Source of the DNA: Planctomycetaceae bacterium
Lineage (GTDB): Bacteria > Planctomycetota > Planctomycetia > Planctomycetales > Planctomycetaceae
NCBI GenBank assembly: GCA_019636285.1
Contig: JAHBXV010000021.1
Coordinates: 1 to 64,000 of the forward strand
Length of the DNA stretch: 64,000 nucleotides
Direction of reading: 5' to 3'
Under the pieces are notes generated by a model. That model worked only from the letters and a program-made list of their open reading frames with translations. It made no database searches and was not told where the DNA came from. Positions within the stretch are counted from its first letter, which is position 1. The number at the start of each line of letters is the position of its first letter. Shown piece by piece: positions 27,792 to 36,824 of the stretch. The translations under genes and the position numbers were made by a program.

Positions 27792-28442
27792 GTGATCTCA
27801 TGTCCGCGTCCGTCGCTGCGCTTTGCGATTTCGCTGATTGTCGTCGCTGTTTTTCCGACAGTCGTGTTGGCTCAATCGACGGCCATCGATCGGATCGAAG
27901 AGGACTGGGAACTGGTCATTAGTGAGCCCGACCCGAACGTCGAAGCCCCTCAGGTCATCAACATTCTCTCGCCAAACGGGACGACGTACGGCAACTACTT
28001 CCTGCTGGAACTCAATCACGGAACGCAGCCTGAATACATTCTGGGCGGCCGACAGCTTCAACACTGGTTCGGGGAAAGTTTTCGATCGCAGGTCACGGCC
28101 AGCGCTCCCGGCGTCCTTTGCATTGCTGACGAATCGATCCGCTACACCCTGGCCCTTTCGATTGATGACGGTGTCATGAAATGCCAGGTTCGCAACGGCC
28201 AGTCGGTGTCCTGGGGAGAATTCGGCGGGACAAGTTCCGACCGGCTGTCGACGAGCACCAGCCTCAATTCTTTGAACTGGTATCGCACCGAGACGTCCGT
28301 GAACGGGGCGAAAATCGGCTACGGCAGCTTTCGGGTCTCGCGGTTTCGTCTGATCGAGGTCCGCAAGTATTCCGACAATCAGTTGGTCTCGCGCGACACG
28401 ACACCGCACGTCGTGTTCGACCGTAGTCAGTTGAGCGAGTGA
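27792..28442 (+). CDS. Secreted protein of unknown function
   Basis: 216 residues from a GTG preceded by AAAGGG at a sensible distance; an in-frame ATG 33 bases upstream has no ribosome site. A signal peptide (LRFAISLIVVAVFPTVVLAQS) is cleaved near residue 28. The mature part is beta-rich with many Ser, Thr and Tyr and a conserved-looking segment GNYFLLELNHGTQPEY. It is not recognised. It sits just upstream of the TadG-like gene in the same direction, and its last codons overlap a possible early start of that gene, so the two probably form an operon. Confidence 0.7.
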   Translation: MISCPRPSLRFAISLIVVAVFPTVVLAQSTAIDRIEEDWELVISEPDPNVEAPQVINILSPNGTTYGNYFLLELNHGTQPEYILGGRQLQHWFGESFRSQVTASAPGVLCIADESIRYTLALSIDDGVMKCQVRNGQSVSWGEFGGTSSDRLSTSTSLNSLNWYRTETSVNGAKIGYGSFRVSRFRLIEVRKYSDNQLVSRDTTPHVVFDRSQLSE

Positions 28443-28522
28443 TGCAAGTTTCTTCAGTGGCTTCCATCGCGATATCGCTTCGAACTGGCCACGTTCTCTC
28501 GCAACTGTCTGGAGACTTGAAG

Positions 28523-29704
28523 ATGCCGTGCAAAACTCGCAAAGAGTCCGGTCAAACTCCTTCGATCCAGCAGACTCCCCGCAAGGGAGCGATCGCCGTC
28601 CTGTCCGCTTTTCTGATTGTTTTCCTGTTCGGCATGGTGGCGTTTGCCATCGACCTGGGCTACATCGCGCTGGCCAAGACACAACTTCAACTGGTCGCCG
28701 ACTCTTCGGCATTGTCGGCGGCCCTGGAGTTGGAGGGGGGCCTGGGGATTGCTCCCACGCAGACGCCGGCACAGGCGTCCGACGCCGGACGACTGGCGGC
28801 CTTTACACTCGCGGCACTCCATCCGAATGGGGATCTCGACAGCACCTACCTCGACACCGGGTCGGATCTTCGGTTTGGGACGTACAACTACAACGTCACG
28901 TCCGGACAGTGGACAAAGTCCTGGGGAATGCCGCCCTACAACATGGTGGAAGTCTCCGCTCGTCGAAACGCGGGAGGGAGCGGCGGCGATCGTTCGCTCG
29001 ACCTGTTGTTCGCGCCCACACTGGGATTGAACGAGACCAACCTCACGCAGTCGGCGACGGCCGCGCTTCAGCCCGGCGTGGGGGTTCGCATCACCCCTGG
29101 GTCGGGGGTGAAGTGCGATGTACTTCCCATCGCGCTCGACGTTCCGAGTTGGAACGCTCTGATCGCCGGGACGGGTGAGGACAACTTTCGCTATAACCCG
29201 CAGACGGGAGCAGTCTCCGGCGGGTCCGATGGCATTCTCGAAATCAGCCTCTATCCCTATGGAAACCAGGCGCTCCCTCCGGGCAATCGCGGCACGGTCG
29301 ACCTGGGAAGCCCGAACAACAGTACCAACGATCTGAAACGTCAGATCCTTTATGGACTCAACGAGAACGATCTGTCGTATTTCGGAGGCGAGCTGCGAAC
29401 CGATAACGGGCCGCTCATTATCAATGGCGACACCGGCATCAGCGCGGGAATCAAAGCCGAACTGGAAGCCATTAAGGGTCAGCCGCGCCTGATTCCGTTA
29501 TTCACCTCCGTCAGCGGGCCAGGCAACAATGCGATGTATACCGTCGTCAAGTTCGTCGGCATTCGCATCATGTACGTGAAACTGACGGGAGGGACAAAGA
29601 CCGTGATCGTTCAACCCGCTCCGTTTGTTTCGTCGACCGTCATCAAGGGAAACGTCCCGATCGCGGCCGACTCGTATTTCACGAAGCCGCGACTGATCGA
29701 CTGA
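28523..29704 (+). CDS. TadG-like (Flp pilus assembly TadE/G) membrane-anchored protein
   Basis: 393 residues from MPCKTRKES, chosen for its GGAG ribosome site; a longer frame begins at the preceding gene's stop. The pilus-assembly-type N-terminus is clear: RKGAIAVLSAFLIVFLFG then FAIDLGYIALAKTQLQLVADSSALSAAL, the helix and the Ala/Asp pattern of TadG-like proteins. The rest is a large extracytoplasmic region of low similarity to anything I know. It is expected to be anchored in the inner membrane and exposed outside. No Tad secretion genes lie nearby. A strong terminator follows. Confidence 0.82.
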   Translation: MPCKTRKESGQTPSIQQTPRKGAIAVLSAFLIVFLFGMVAFAIDLGYIALAKTQLQLVADSSALSAALELEGGLGIAPTQTPAQASDAGRLAAFTLAALHPNGDLDSTYLDTGSDLRFGTYNYNVTSGQWTKSWGMPPYNMVEVSARRNAGGSGGDRSLDLLFAPTLGLNETNLTQSATAALQPGVGVRITPGSGVKCDVLPIALDVPSWNALIAGTGEDNFRYNPQTGAVSGGSDGILEISLYPYGNQALPPGNRGTVDLGSPNNSTNDLKRQILYGLNENDLSYFGGELRTDNGPLIINGDTGISAGIKAELEAIKGQPRLIPLFTSVSGPGNNAMYTVVKFVGIRIMYVKLTGGTKTVIVQPAPFVSSTVIKGNVPIAADSYFTKPRLID

Positions 29705-29743
29705 TGGAGCGATCAAACTGCCCCCCGATCGCTTCGTCGGCAA

Positions 29744-29779
29744 GGCCCGGGTTCCGCCATCGCGGAGCCCGGGCTTTTT
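29744..29779 (+). terminator. Rho-independent terminator after the TadG-like gene
   Basis: GCCCGGGTTCCGC (29744-29756) pairs with GCGGAGCCCGGGC (29762-29774), one mismatch, 5-base loop, followed directly by TTTTT. It lies 40 bases after the stop of the TadG-like gene. Confidence 0.85.
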
Positions 29780-29793
29780 GCTGGGGTTTGGTA

Positions 29794-30303
29794 TTAGATC
29801 GGAATGTTTTCCGTGGGCGCCGGATCGACGGACGGCCCCGGACCGGTCTGGATCGGCACGCGTGTCGCGCGCATCGGAATGACTTTGGGCAAGGTCAGCG
29901 TCAGCACGCCGTCGCGCAACTGTGCCGCGGTTTCTTCTCCGCGCACGGCGACCGGTAGCGGGATCGACCGTGTCTGGCTGCCGATCGGCCGTTCGCGATG
30001 GCCGCAGGCCGGGAACCCTTCCAGGACGGGCGCTGTCCGAGTGACGGTGAGCGTCAGCATGTTTCCGGCGACGGTGACATCCACCTGATCGGCCAGAACG
30101 CCCGGCACGTCGGCCAGCACGAAGACTTTTTCACCATCCTCGAAAAGGTCGATCGGAATGCCGGGTACTTCACCAGACACGCCCAGTCGCTCAAGCGCGC
30201 TTTCACCCGCCTTGCGAGCGGCCTCCAGCCAGCGCTCAAGCTCCTGCTTCATGCGATCGACGCTCGGTTTGAACGATTCTTCCTGCGAGTCGCTGGTTGT
30301 CAT
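29794..30303 (-). CDS. Small heat-shock protein, Hsp20/alpha-crystallin family
   Basis: 169 residues. An alpha-crystallin domain occupies about residues 45-150: PIDLFEDGEKVFVLADVPGV (strand start), VAGNMLTLTVTR, and LRDGVLTLTLPK, the classical domain end. The C-terminal IPI tripeptide is the IxI motif used for oligomer docking. The N-terminal arm (residues 1-45) is helical and charged. It should be a cytosolic ATP-independent holdase that keeps unfolding proteins soluble. No HrcA/CIRCE-type operator was found upstream; the 74-bp repeat lies just upstream of its start. Confidence 0.92.
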   Translation of the reverse strand: MTTSDSQEESFKPSVDRMKQELERWLEAARKAGESALERLGVSGEVPGIPIDLFEDGEKVFVLADVPGVLADQVDVTVAGNMLTLTVTRTAPVLEGFPACGHRERPIGSQTRSIPLPVAVRGEETAAQLRDGVLTLTLPKVIPMRATRVPIQTGPGPSVDPAPTENIPI

Positions 30304-30343
30304 GACATTTGTCTCCCGGGCCCGCGGTTGTATTTAGAAACCC

Positions 30344-30424
30344 TAACACAACCGGTTGTGCCTGTCAGAAACCTGCGGAACACAGGGCAAACACTTCATT
30401 GCACAGAGGTTGTGTTAGAATCTC
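30344..30424. repeat. 74-bp inverted-end repeat, copy 1 of 2
   Basis: The core 30344-30417 begins TAACACAACC and ends GGTTGTGTTA, a perfect 10-bp inverted repeat; the shared sequence continues a further AGAATCT. The copy at 58701-58774 has the same length, roughly 59 of 74 positions identical by hand alignment, and ends TGACACAACC / GGTTGTGTCA. Both differing end positions change together, keeping the pairing. An inner palindrome ACACAACCGGTTGTG is identical in both. It lies between the Hsp20 and phosphorylase genes, just 5' of hsp20. Confidence 0.85.
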
Positions 30425-30517
30425 GTAGTAAAGCGGCGCCGAATTGCCCGGGACGAAGAGGCCGACCCTGGCCGGGGGCAGACCGCCCCCAGACGCCAGG
30501 TTCGATTCTACGACGAG

Positions 30518-32668
30518 TCACGCGAAACGATCCATCTCGGCGTACGTGCCGCCGGCGCAGGTCAGGTACGATTTCGTGGCATAGTCCATCACCATGCGAT
30601 CGGAGTTGAACTTCCACGCCATGGTCCGAACCGATCGTTTCATGCGGGAGATCCAGGCCGTGGGCAGGCCATCCTGATCGCGCTCGAAGTACAGTGGAAT
30701 CACCTCGTCCCGCAGCGCTTCCATGACGGCCTTCGCGTCGCGATCGTCCTGGATTTCCTGGTTCGCATGGACCCGGTTGGTTCCGATCGCGAAGCCATTC
30801 AGGCCGTCATACGCCTCGGCCCACCAGCCGTCCAGGATCGAGCAATTAAGGCCGCCGTTGAGCACGACCTTCTGTCCGCTGGTCCCCGAGGCTTCCAGCG
30901 GCCGGCGGGGGTTGTTCAGCCAGACATCGACGCCCTGCACCAGCGCGCGAGCCAGGTTGATGTCGTAATCCTCCACAAGCACCACGCGGCCTCGGAATCC
31001 CGGTTCCTCGGTCAGCTTGTAGATCCGTTGCAGAATCGACTTGCCGTTCTGGTCGGCGGGGTGAGACTTGCCGGCGAACAGAATCTGCACCGGCCGCTTG
31101 GCGTCGTGCACCATTTCGGCGAAGCGCTCGATGTCGCGCAGAATCAGGTCGGCTCGCTTGTAGGGGGCGAATCGCCGCGCGAATCCGATGGTCAGAGCAT
31201 TCGGATCGAGACACTGATTGATCGCGGCGATTTCCGATTCGCCCAGATCCAGCCGCTTCGCCCGCCGCAACATCCGATCGCGCACGAACGCGATGAGACG
31301 GATTTTGAGCAGACCGTGCGTCTCCCAGAACTCTCCATCGCTGAGCGAATCAAAGTTCGCCCAGGTCTTCTGTTCGCCCGAGTGTTTGACCCAGTTGGCC
31401 GGCAGGACGCGGCTGTAGAGTTGCCGCATCTGCGGCGCCAGCCAGCTTGGCAGATGCACGCCGTTCGTGATGTGGCCGATCGGCACCTTCTCTTCGCTGC
31501 ACCAGGGCCACAGGCTGGCCCACATTCGGCGGCTCACCACGCCATGCAGGTTGGAGACCCCGTTGGCCCGGCGGCTGCACTTGAAAGCCAGCACGGTCAT
31601 GCAGAACGGCTCGTGCGCGTTCTGCGGGTCGATCCGTCCCATGCCCACCAGGCCCACGGGGCCGATTCCCAATTGGTCGGCGATCGGTCCCAGATGCTCT
31701 TCGAACAGCCCGTAGTCAAAACGGTCGTGCCCGGCGGGGACGGGCGTGTGTGTCGTGAAGCAACACGTCGCGGAAACTTCGCGGAGCGCGTCGTTGAAGG
31801 TCAGCCCTTCCTCTTCCATCCGCAGCCGAATGAATTCCAGCGGCGCGAACGCCGAGTGGCCTTCGTTCATGTGGACCACAGCCGGCCGGTAACCGAGCGC
31901 TGTCAGCAGCTTGGCCCCGCCGATTCCCAGCACGATCTCCTGGCGGATGCGGGTCCGCTGGTCGCCGCCGTAGAGCCGGGCCGTCAGCTTGCGGTCCTCG
32001 GGCGAATTCTGCTCGATATTGACGTCGAGCAGGAACAGCTTGACCCGGCCGACGTCGACCTGCCAGGCCTGGGCGTAAATCGGCCCATGCCGCGTATCGA
32101 CCCGTACGACCGCCACTTCGCCATTGGCGAGCCTGGCAATGCGAATCGGCAATTGTTCGTTGCGGACATGCGAATAGACTTCCTGCTGCCAGCCTGTTTC
32201 GTCGATGAGCTGCGAGAAGTAGCCCTCGTGGTAGAACAGGCCCACCGCCACCAGGGGCAGCCCCAGATCCGAGGCACTTTTCAGATGGTCGCCAGCCAGC
32301 ACTCCCAGGCCACCCGAATAATTCGGCAACGATTCATGCACGCCGAACTCGGCCGAGAAGTAAGCGGCCGGGTAGTTTCCGAATACGCCGGCTTCTTCGT
32401 CGGCCCACGTCTCCCGCGACTCCATGTACTCCTGCCAGCGGCGATAGGCGTAGTTCACGCGGGAGTGCAGCAGTTCCAGCCGCGCCCGCTGTTCCAGCTC
32501 TTCGGGAGCGAACTCGTCGAGCAGAAGGACCGGGTTGTGATCGAGTTGTTCCCACCGCACCGGGTCGAGATCGCGGAAAATTTCGACGACTTCGGGCTGC
32601 CAGCACCACCAGAAATTACGGGCCAGGGACCACAATTTTTCATGCAAAGTCGGATTGGCCGTGCTCAT
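30518..32668 (-). CDS. glgP: Alpha-glucan phosphorylase (GT35, archaeal/bacterial short type)
   Basis: 716 residues. It begins with the DUF3417-like segment ([15 protein letters not shown]) and then [29 protein letters not shown], diagnostic of this phosphorylase class. The PLP-binding region reads [17 protein letters not shown], with the Lys that forms the Schiff base, followed by [10 protein letters not shown]. It catalyses phosphorolysis of alpha-1,4-glucans to glucose-1-phosphate in the cytosol, in glycogen turnover. It is somewhat shorter than the usual roughly 850 residues of the class, mainly at the C-terminus, but the active-site region is intact. No other glycogen genes are adjacent. 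Confidence 0.9.
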   Translation of the reverse strand: MSTANPTLHEKLWSLARNFWWCWQPEVVEIFRDLDPVRWEQLDHNPVLLLDEFAPEELEQRARLELLHSRVNYAYRRWQEYMESRETWADEEAGVFGNYPAAYFSAEFGVHESLPNYSGGLGVLAGDHLKSASDLGLPLVAVGLFYHEGYFSQLIDETGWQQEVYSHVRNEQLPIRIARLANGEVAVVRVDTRHGPIYAQAWQVDVGRVKLFLLDVNIEQNSPEDRKLTARLYGGDQRTRIRQEIVLGIGGAKLLTALGYRPAVVHMNEGHSAFAPLEFIRLRMEEEGLTFNDALREVSATCCFTTHTPVPAGHDRFDYGLFEEHLGPIADQLGIGPVGLVGMGRIDPQNAHEPFCMTVLAFKCSRRANGVSNLHGVVSRRMWASLWPWCSEEKVPIGHITNGVHLPSWLAPQMRQLYSRVLPANWVKHSGEQKTWANFDSLSDGEFWETHGLLKIRLIAFVRDRMLRRAKRLDLGESEIAAINQCLDPNALTIGFARRFAPYKRADLILRDIERFAEMVHDAKRPVQILFAGKSHPADQNGKSILQRIYKLTEEPGFRGRVVLVEDYDINLARALVQGVDVWLNNPRRPLEASGTSGQKVVLNGGLNCSILDGWWAEAYDGLNGFAIGTNRVHANQEIQDDRDAKAVMEALRDEVIPLYFERDQDGLPTAWISRMKRSVRTMAWKFNSDRMVMDYATKSYLTCAGGTYAEMDRFA

Positions 32669-32851
32669 GAACTCGATTCCAATTCAGTCTTGAGCCAGAA
32701 ATAAATGTCCGGGGATAACCCCACCTCCGTGGCGCCCGGAGCGCGGTTCTGAAATCAGCGCGAAGCAAGTATATCGCTGGACCGCGTCCGGCAACACCGT
32801 TGTAGCTTCCTGCGGGGTGTTCGTGCGTTTCCGGCCGGCACGACCGGCGAG

Positions 32852-32940
32852 AGAAGTCGAGGGTCGAGTGTCCAGAGTCGAGTAAGATGCGGAGATTCTT
32901 TTCGCTTTCTCTCTCGACTCTGGACTCTCGACTCCCGGTT
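32852..32940. repeat. Inverted-repeat element, copy 2 of 2 (GTCGAGGGTCGAG type)
   Basis: The left arm at about 32853-32884 is nearly identical to that of the copy at 5953, and the right arm at 32911-32939 (CTCGACTCTGGACTCTCGACTCCCGG) is its inverse complement. The stem here is longer and cleaner than in copy 1. It lies about 65 bases upstream of the M20 hydrolase start and may lie in its leader. Confidence 0.75.
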
Positions 32941-33003
32941 GCGAGCTCCCCTTGCCGACGCCAGAATCGACTCAATACTCGTTTCCTGCCACAAGGACCG
33001 CAC

Positions 33004-34485
33004 ATGTCCCCCTGCGAAATCGTCGTCAGGTTCTGCCGGACGGCGCTGGCCGTGCTGGCTGGTTGGCTTATGGTGACCACTGTTCACGCGGACGATCCGC
33101 CACCCCTCCGGCCATCGCAAACGACCGCTTTGAATGCGATCTCTCAACTTGAAGGCCGTATTCTCAAGGCCAATCGGCAAATCTGGGAACTCGCGGAAGT
33201 GGGCCTTGAGGAACGTCGCTCGTCCCAGGTTCTGATCGACGAGTTGCGCAAGGAAGGCTTCGAGGTACGGGCCGGCATTGCCAATATGCCGACGGCTTTC
33301 GTTGCCACCTTCGGGACGGGCTCGCCAGTGATTGGCATTCTTGCCGAGTACGATGCTCTGCCGGGGCTTTCGCAGAAAATCTCGGACACGCGCGATCCCC
33401 TGTCCGAAGGGGCTCCGGGCCACGGCTGCGGGCACTCGGGATTGGGAGCCGGCGCGATGGGGGCGGCGATCGCCGTTAAGCAGGCGATGCAGCAGCATGG
33501 GATCAAGGGAACGATTCGCCTGTACGGCACTCCCGCCGAAGAGACCGTCATCGGCAAAGTCTACATGATGCTCGCGGGAGTCTTCGACGACCTGGATGTC
33601 TGCCTGCACTGGCATCCCGGTTCGAAGAACGAGGTCTGGAACGGCAGTTCCAAGGCCCTGGTCTCGGCGAAGTTCACGTTTTCGGGAGAGGCCTCGCACT
33701 CGGCCGGCACTCCCGAACAAGGACGCAGCGCGCTCGATGGCGTGGAACTGATGAACGTCGGCGCGAATTTCATGCGCGAGCACCTCAAGGAAGATGCCCG
33801 CATTCATTACGTCGTCACCAACGGCGGCGGGCAGCCGAATGTCGTCCCGCCCGAAGCGGAAGTCTGGTACTACGTCCGTGCCGACGATCACCGCGATGTC
33901 GAGAACACCTTCAAATGGCTCACCGACATTGCCCGCGGCGCGGCCTTGATGTCCCGTACCAAAATGCAGGCTCGCATCGACACCGACTGCCACGAACTGA
34001 TTACCAATGCTCCACTCGCCGAAGCCATCCAGAAACGGCTCGAAACGATCCCGCCCCCCGAATTCAGTCAGGACGAAATCGCCTTTGCCCGGCGTCTGCA
34101 ACAGACCTATGAAGTCGACGGTCGACCCTTTTCGACACCCGTCGATAGTCGCGTTCAACCCCTGAAAGCGATTGGCGAGCACTCCAAGGGGTCGACCGAC
34201 GTCGGTGACATCAGTTGGTTCGTTCCGACCTGCGGCTTGCGGACGGCTTGCTTCCCGCTTGGGTGCCCCGGCCACAGTTGGCAGAACGTCGCCTCGATCG
34301 GCTCGACCATCGGCGAGAAGGGGATCGTGTACGCCTCGCGCGTGCTGGCCGCCACGACGCTCGACCTGCTGGAGACGCCGGAACTGGTCGCCGCCGCGAA
34401 AGCCGATCTCAAGGAACGGCTCAAGGATCGCAAATACGTCACGCTGATTCCCGATGGCCAGAAGCCGCCTCGGGGCATTCGCTGA
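33004..34485 (+). CDS. Secreted M20-family amidohydrolase (AbgB-like)
   Basis: 493 residues from MSPCEIVV, with an AAGGA ribosome site; the frame is open 39 codons upstream through a repeat. A signal peptide ends near TTVHADDPP. Metal and catalytic motifs of the M20D group are present: GILAEYDALPG, GHGCGHSGLGAGAMGAA, GTPAEETVIGKVYM, and the dimerisation-domain region with ASHSAGTPEQGRSALDG. AbgB hydrolyses p-aminobenzoyl-glutamate; close homologues act on other N-acyl amino acids. Export implies action in the periplasm. It is followed 54 bases later by a YfhO-like gene in the same direction. Confidence 0.88.
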   Translation: MSPCEIVVRFCRTALAVLAGWLMVTTVHADDPPPLRPSQTTALNAISQLEGRILKANRQIWELAEVGLEERRSSQVLIDELRKEGFEVRAGIANMPTAFVATFGTGSPVIGILAEYDALPGLSQKISDTRDPLSEGAPGHGCGHSGLGAGAMGAAIAVKQAMQQHGIKGTIRLYGTPAEETVIGKVYMMLAGVFDDLDVCLHWHPGSKNEVWNGSSKALVSAKFTFSGEASHSAGTPEQGRSALDGVELMNVGANFMREHLKEDARIHYVVTNGGGQPNVVPPEAEVWYYVRADDHRDVENTFKWLTDIARGAALMSRTKMQARIDTDCHELITNAPLAEAIQKRLETIPPPEFSQDEIAFARRLQQTYEVDGRPFSTPVDSRVQPLKAIGEHSKGSTDVGDISWFVPTCGLRTACFPLGCPGHSWQNVASIGSTIGEKGIVYASRVLAATTLDLLETPELVAAAKADLKERLKDRKYVTLIPDGQKPPRGIR

Positions 34486-34539
34486 ATCACTTCGGTCCGT
34501 TCGACGTCACACTCCGCGTCGCCCTTTTCGAGCCGTCCG

Positions 34540-36711
34540 ATGGATCGCCACCGTGTCGTCTCGAAATCCGCTTCGAATGCCAGCCATCCGGGTTTTCCGA
34601 CCGGCTTCCTGCTGCTGGCCTGTCTGACAGCGTTTGCTCTGTCAGTCGTGTTCTGGGCTCCGCTGTACTTCGGGGCAGGGCTCATCGGCGGCGATCTCTA
34701 TCCCTATTACTTCCCTCAAAAGGCGTTTCTGTCAGACAGCCTGCGGTCGGGCGAGTTTCCGCTCTGGAATAACTGGGTCGGACATGGGTATCCGCTGATC
34801 GCCGAAAGCCAGACGGCCGCCTTGCATCCGGTTGTTCTCGCGGCGTTCTGGCAGTGGGACATCAACACAGCCTACAACGCGGTGCAGCTCTTTCATTATG
34901 TCCTGGCCTTTGTCGGCATGGCGCTGTTCACACGACGGTGGCTGAACCACGAGCGAGGCGCGTGGTTTCCGGCGCTCCTGGCGGCGCTCGTTTTCACGTA
35001 CGCCTGGTTTCCGCCGCGCATCTGTCTCGAGTGGGCGATCCTGACGGGGGCGTACCTGCCCTGGATTTTGTGGAGTACCGATCGCCTGCTGACATCGGGC
35101 CGCTTGCGGGATTTCGTCCTGCTGAGCGGACTGCTCGCGATTCAGTTACTGGCAGGTCACTTCCACATCGCCTTTTTGACACTGCTGATCGCCGTCCCCT
35201 ATGCGGCGACTTACCCCTGGCGTACCCGAGATCTGGATGGGGCCGCGCCGCAAGGCGTTTCGCCCCGCCAAACATGGAGATCGCCGGGTCTCGTCCTGCT
35301 GGCAATTGCCACCGGCTTCCTGCTCGCGGCGGTCCAGTTATTTCCCACCTGGGAACTCAAACAGCAAAGCCAGCGCGCGGAAGTAAACGCCGATCACGAT
35401 CCCGCCTACGGCCATATTCCTCCGGCCTACCTGACGCAGATTGTCATGCCGTGGTTCTGGTATGACCGCGACCTCGATCGCGACGCGGCGCTCGCCAAAC
35501 TCCCCGGCGGAGGAGCTTCCTCGGGCACGAATCAGGTCGAAGCCCATGTCTATTTTGGCCTCATCCCGATCGCTCTCGCGATCGCCGCCGCGGTTCGTCC
35601 TGGATCACGACGACGGGAACGCTGGTTCTGGCTGGCAATGGGCGTGTTCGGCCTCGTGTACGCCACCGCCATTCTTCTTCCACTCTTTCGGCATCTACCG
35701 GGATTCAGCTTCTTCCACGGGCCGGGTCGCTACGGACTGTTGACGACGGTGAGCGTCGCCCTGGGAGCAGCGGCGGCGCTTCAATTCGTTCTGCAACGGC
35801 TGTCGCGTCCAGCGGGCATCACGCTCGCGTCGGTCGTTCTGCTCATCACGACGGCTGAACTCTGGTGGGTCAGTGGCGTGGTCACCTATGCCGTGGCGAT
35901 TCCGAATCCCCCCATCGACTATCGCGAGGCCAGCGTGGTCCGTCGGTTGCTCCACGAACATCCACAACCGGCGCGCCTGTTCGCGCCGGGGCCAAACGTG
36001 CCGACGCTTCTGGGCGTGAGTGCCGTTCCGGTCTATCTGGGCATTGGGCCCGCCGAATACTACACGGACGGTTGGCCGCCACCGCCATCACCGGCGGACC
36101 CGGCGCCCGGTAGTCCGTACTCGGACGAGCAGTTCGCCTGGATGCACGCGAACGGTGTCACGCATGTCCTCAGTTTCGGGGAGATTGACGCTCTTCGACA
36201 TCCCGTCGCCATGGTTTGGATCGGTTTTGACGAACTCCTCAGCCGCGCCTGGGGCCGCTTCGACGAACCGATCTACCTCTACGAATTGAAGGGGGCTCTC
36301 CCTCGCGTCCGTTTTGAACCGCCCGACGCAGCGTCCAAAGTGGAAATTACCGAGATGCGAGCTAATCGCGTGACGATTCGCGTCGAGTCGCCCGTCGCTG
36401 GCAAGGTTGTTCTGGGCGATCTGGATTATCCTGGCTGGATTTGCCAGGTGGATGGTCTGACTCTCGGTCGTGAGGATGGGCGGGTCATAACACATCAGCG
36501 ACACGGCATTGATCGCGCTCTGGAGGTTCCCGCCGGAACACATGAGATCGTTTGGGTTTACCAACCCCGGTCTCTATACTATGGCCTCGTCGTCAGTCTG
36601 CTGGCGGCGACTCAGTTGCTGCTGGCCTGCGGAGTGCGTGTTCTTCTTGCCAGACGTGGGCTCGCTGCCGCCTCCAGCGACGCCGCGACGAAGATCGTCC
36701 GCAAAGGGTGA
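34540..36711 (+). CDS. YfhO-like multi-pass membrane protein
   Basis: 723 residues with about eleven or twelve hydrophobic segments in residues 20-460, typical of GT-C-type or YfhO proteins. The motif GGDLYPYYFPQKAFL in the first outer loop and FPLWNNWVGHGYPLIAESQTA fit the YfhO family (loop with D/Y and W/N). A soluble beta-rich domain of about 200 residues follows (ITEMRANRVTIRVESP, KVVLGDLDYPGW), and the chain ends in a last helix near 690. Relatives are linked to lipid-linked sugar transfer for teichoic-acid-type decoration or glycosylation. The substrate here is unknown. Confidence 0.8.
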   Translation: MDRHRVVSKSASNASHPGFPTGFLLLACLTAFALSVVFWAPLYFGAGLIGGDLYPYYFPQKAFLSDSLRSGEFPLWNNWVGHGYPLIAESQTAALHPVVLAAFWQWDINTAYNAVQLFHYVLAFVGMALFTRRWLNHERGAWFPALLAALVFTYAWFPPRICLEWAILTGAYLPWILWSTDRLLTSGRLRDFVLLSGLLAIQLLAGHFHIAFLTLLIAVPYAATYPWRTRDLDGAAPQGVSPRQTWRSPGLVLLAIATGFLLAAVQLFPTWELKQQSQRAEVNADHDPAYGHIPPAYLTQIVMPWFWYDRDLDRDAALAKLPGGGASSGTNQVEAHVYFGLIPIALAIAAAVRPGSRRRERWFWLAMGVFGLVYATAILLPLFRHLPGFSFFHGPGRYGLLTTVSVALGAAAALQFVLQRLSRPAGITLASVVLLITTAELWWVSGVVTYAVAIPNPPIDYREASVVRRLLHEHPQPARLFAPGPNVPTLLGVSAVPVYLGIGPAEYYTDGWPPPPSPADPAPGSPYSDEQFAWMHANGVTHVLSFGEIDALRHPVAMVWIGFDELLSRAWGRFDEPIYLYELKGALPRVRFEPPDAASKVEITEMRANRVTIRVESPVAGKVVLGDLDYPGWICQVDGLTLGREDGRVITHQRHGIDRALEVPAGTHEIVWVYQPRSLYYGLVVSLLAATQLLLACGVRVLLARRGLAAASSDAATKIVRKG

Positions 36712-36824
36712 TCTTTCTTCAGAGTGGGTTGATCGGGTTGTCTTGGACGCGGGGTTCCGACACAGGGCCGAAGCCCGTCGGAGACTGCACAAGTTGGTTA
36801 CTTCTCGCGAGAGGGTTCTGTTCC

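Noticed and set aside
30767-32704. A 645-codon open frame on the plus strand
   Set aside because: Antisense to alpha-glucan phosphorylase.
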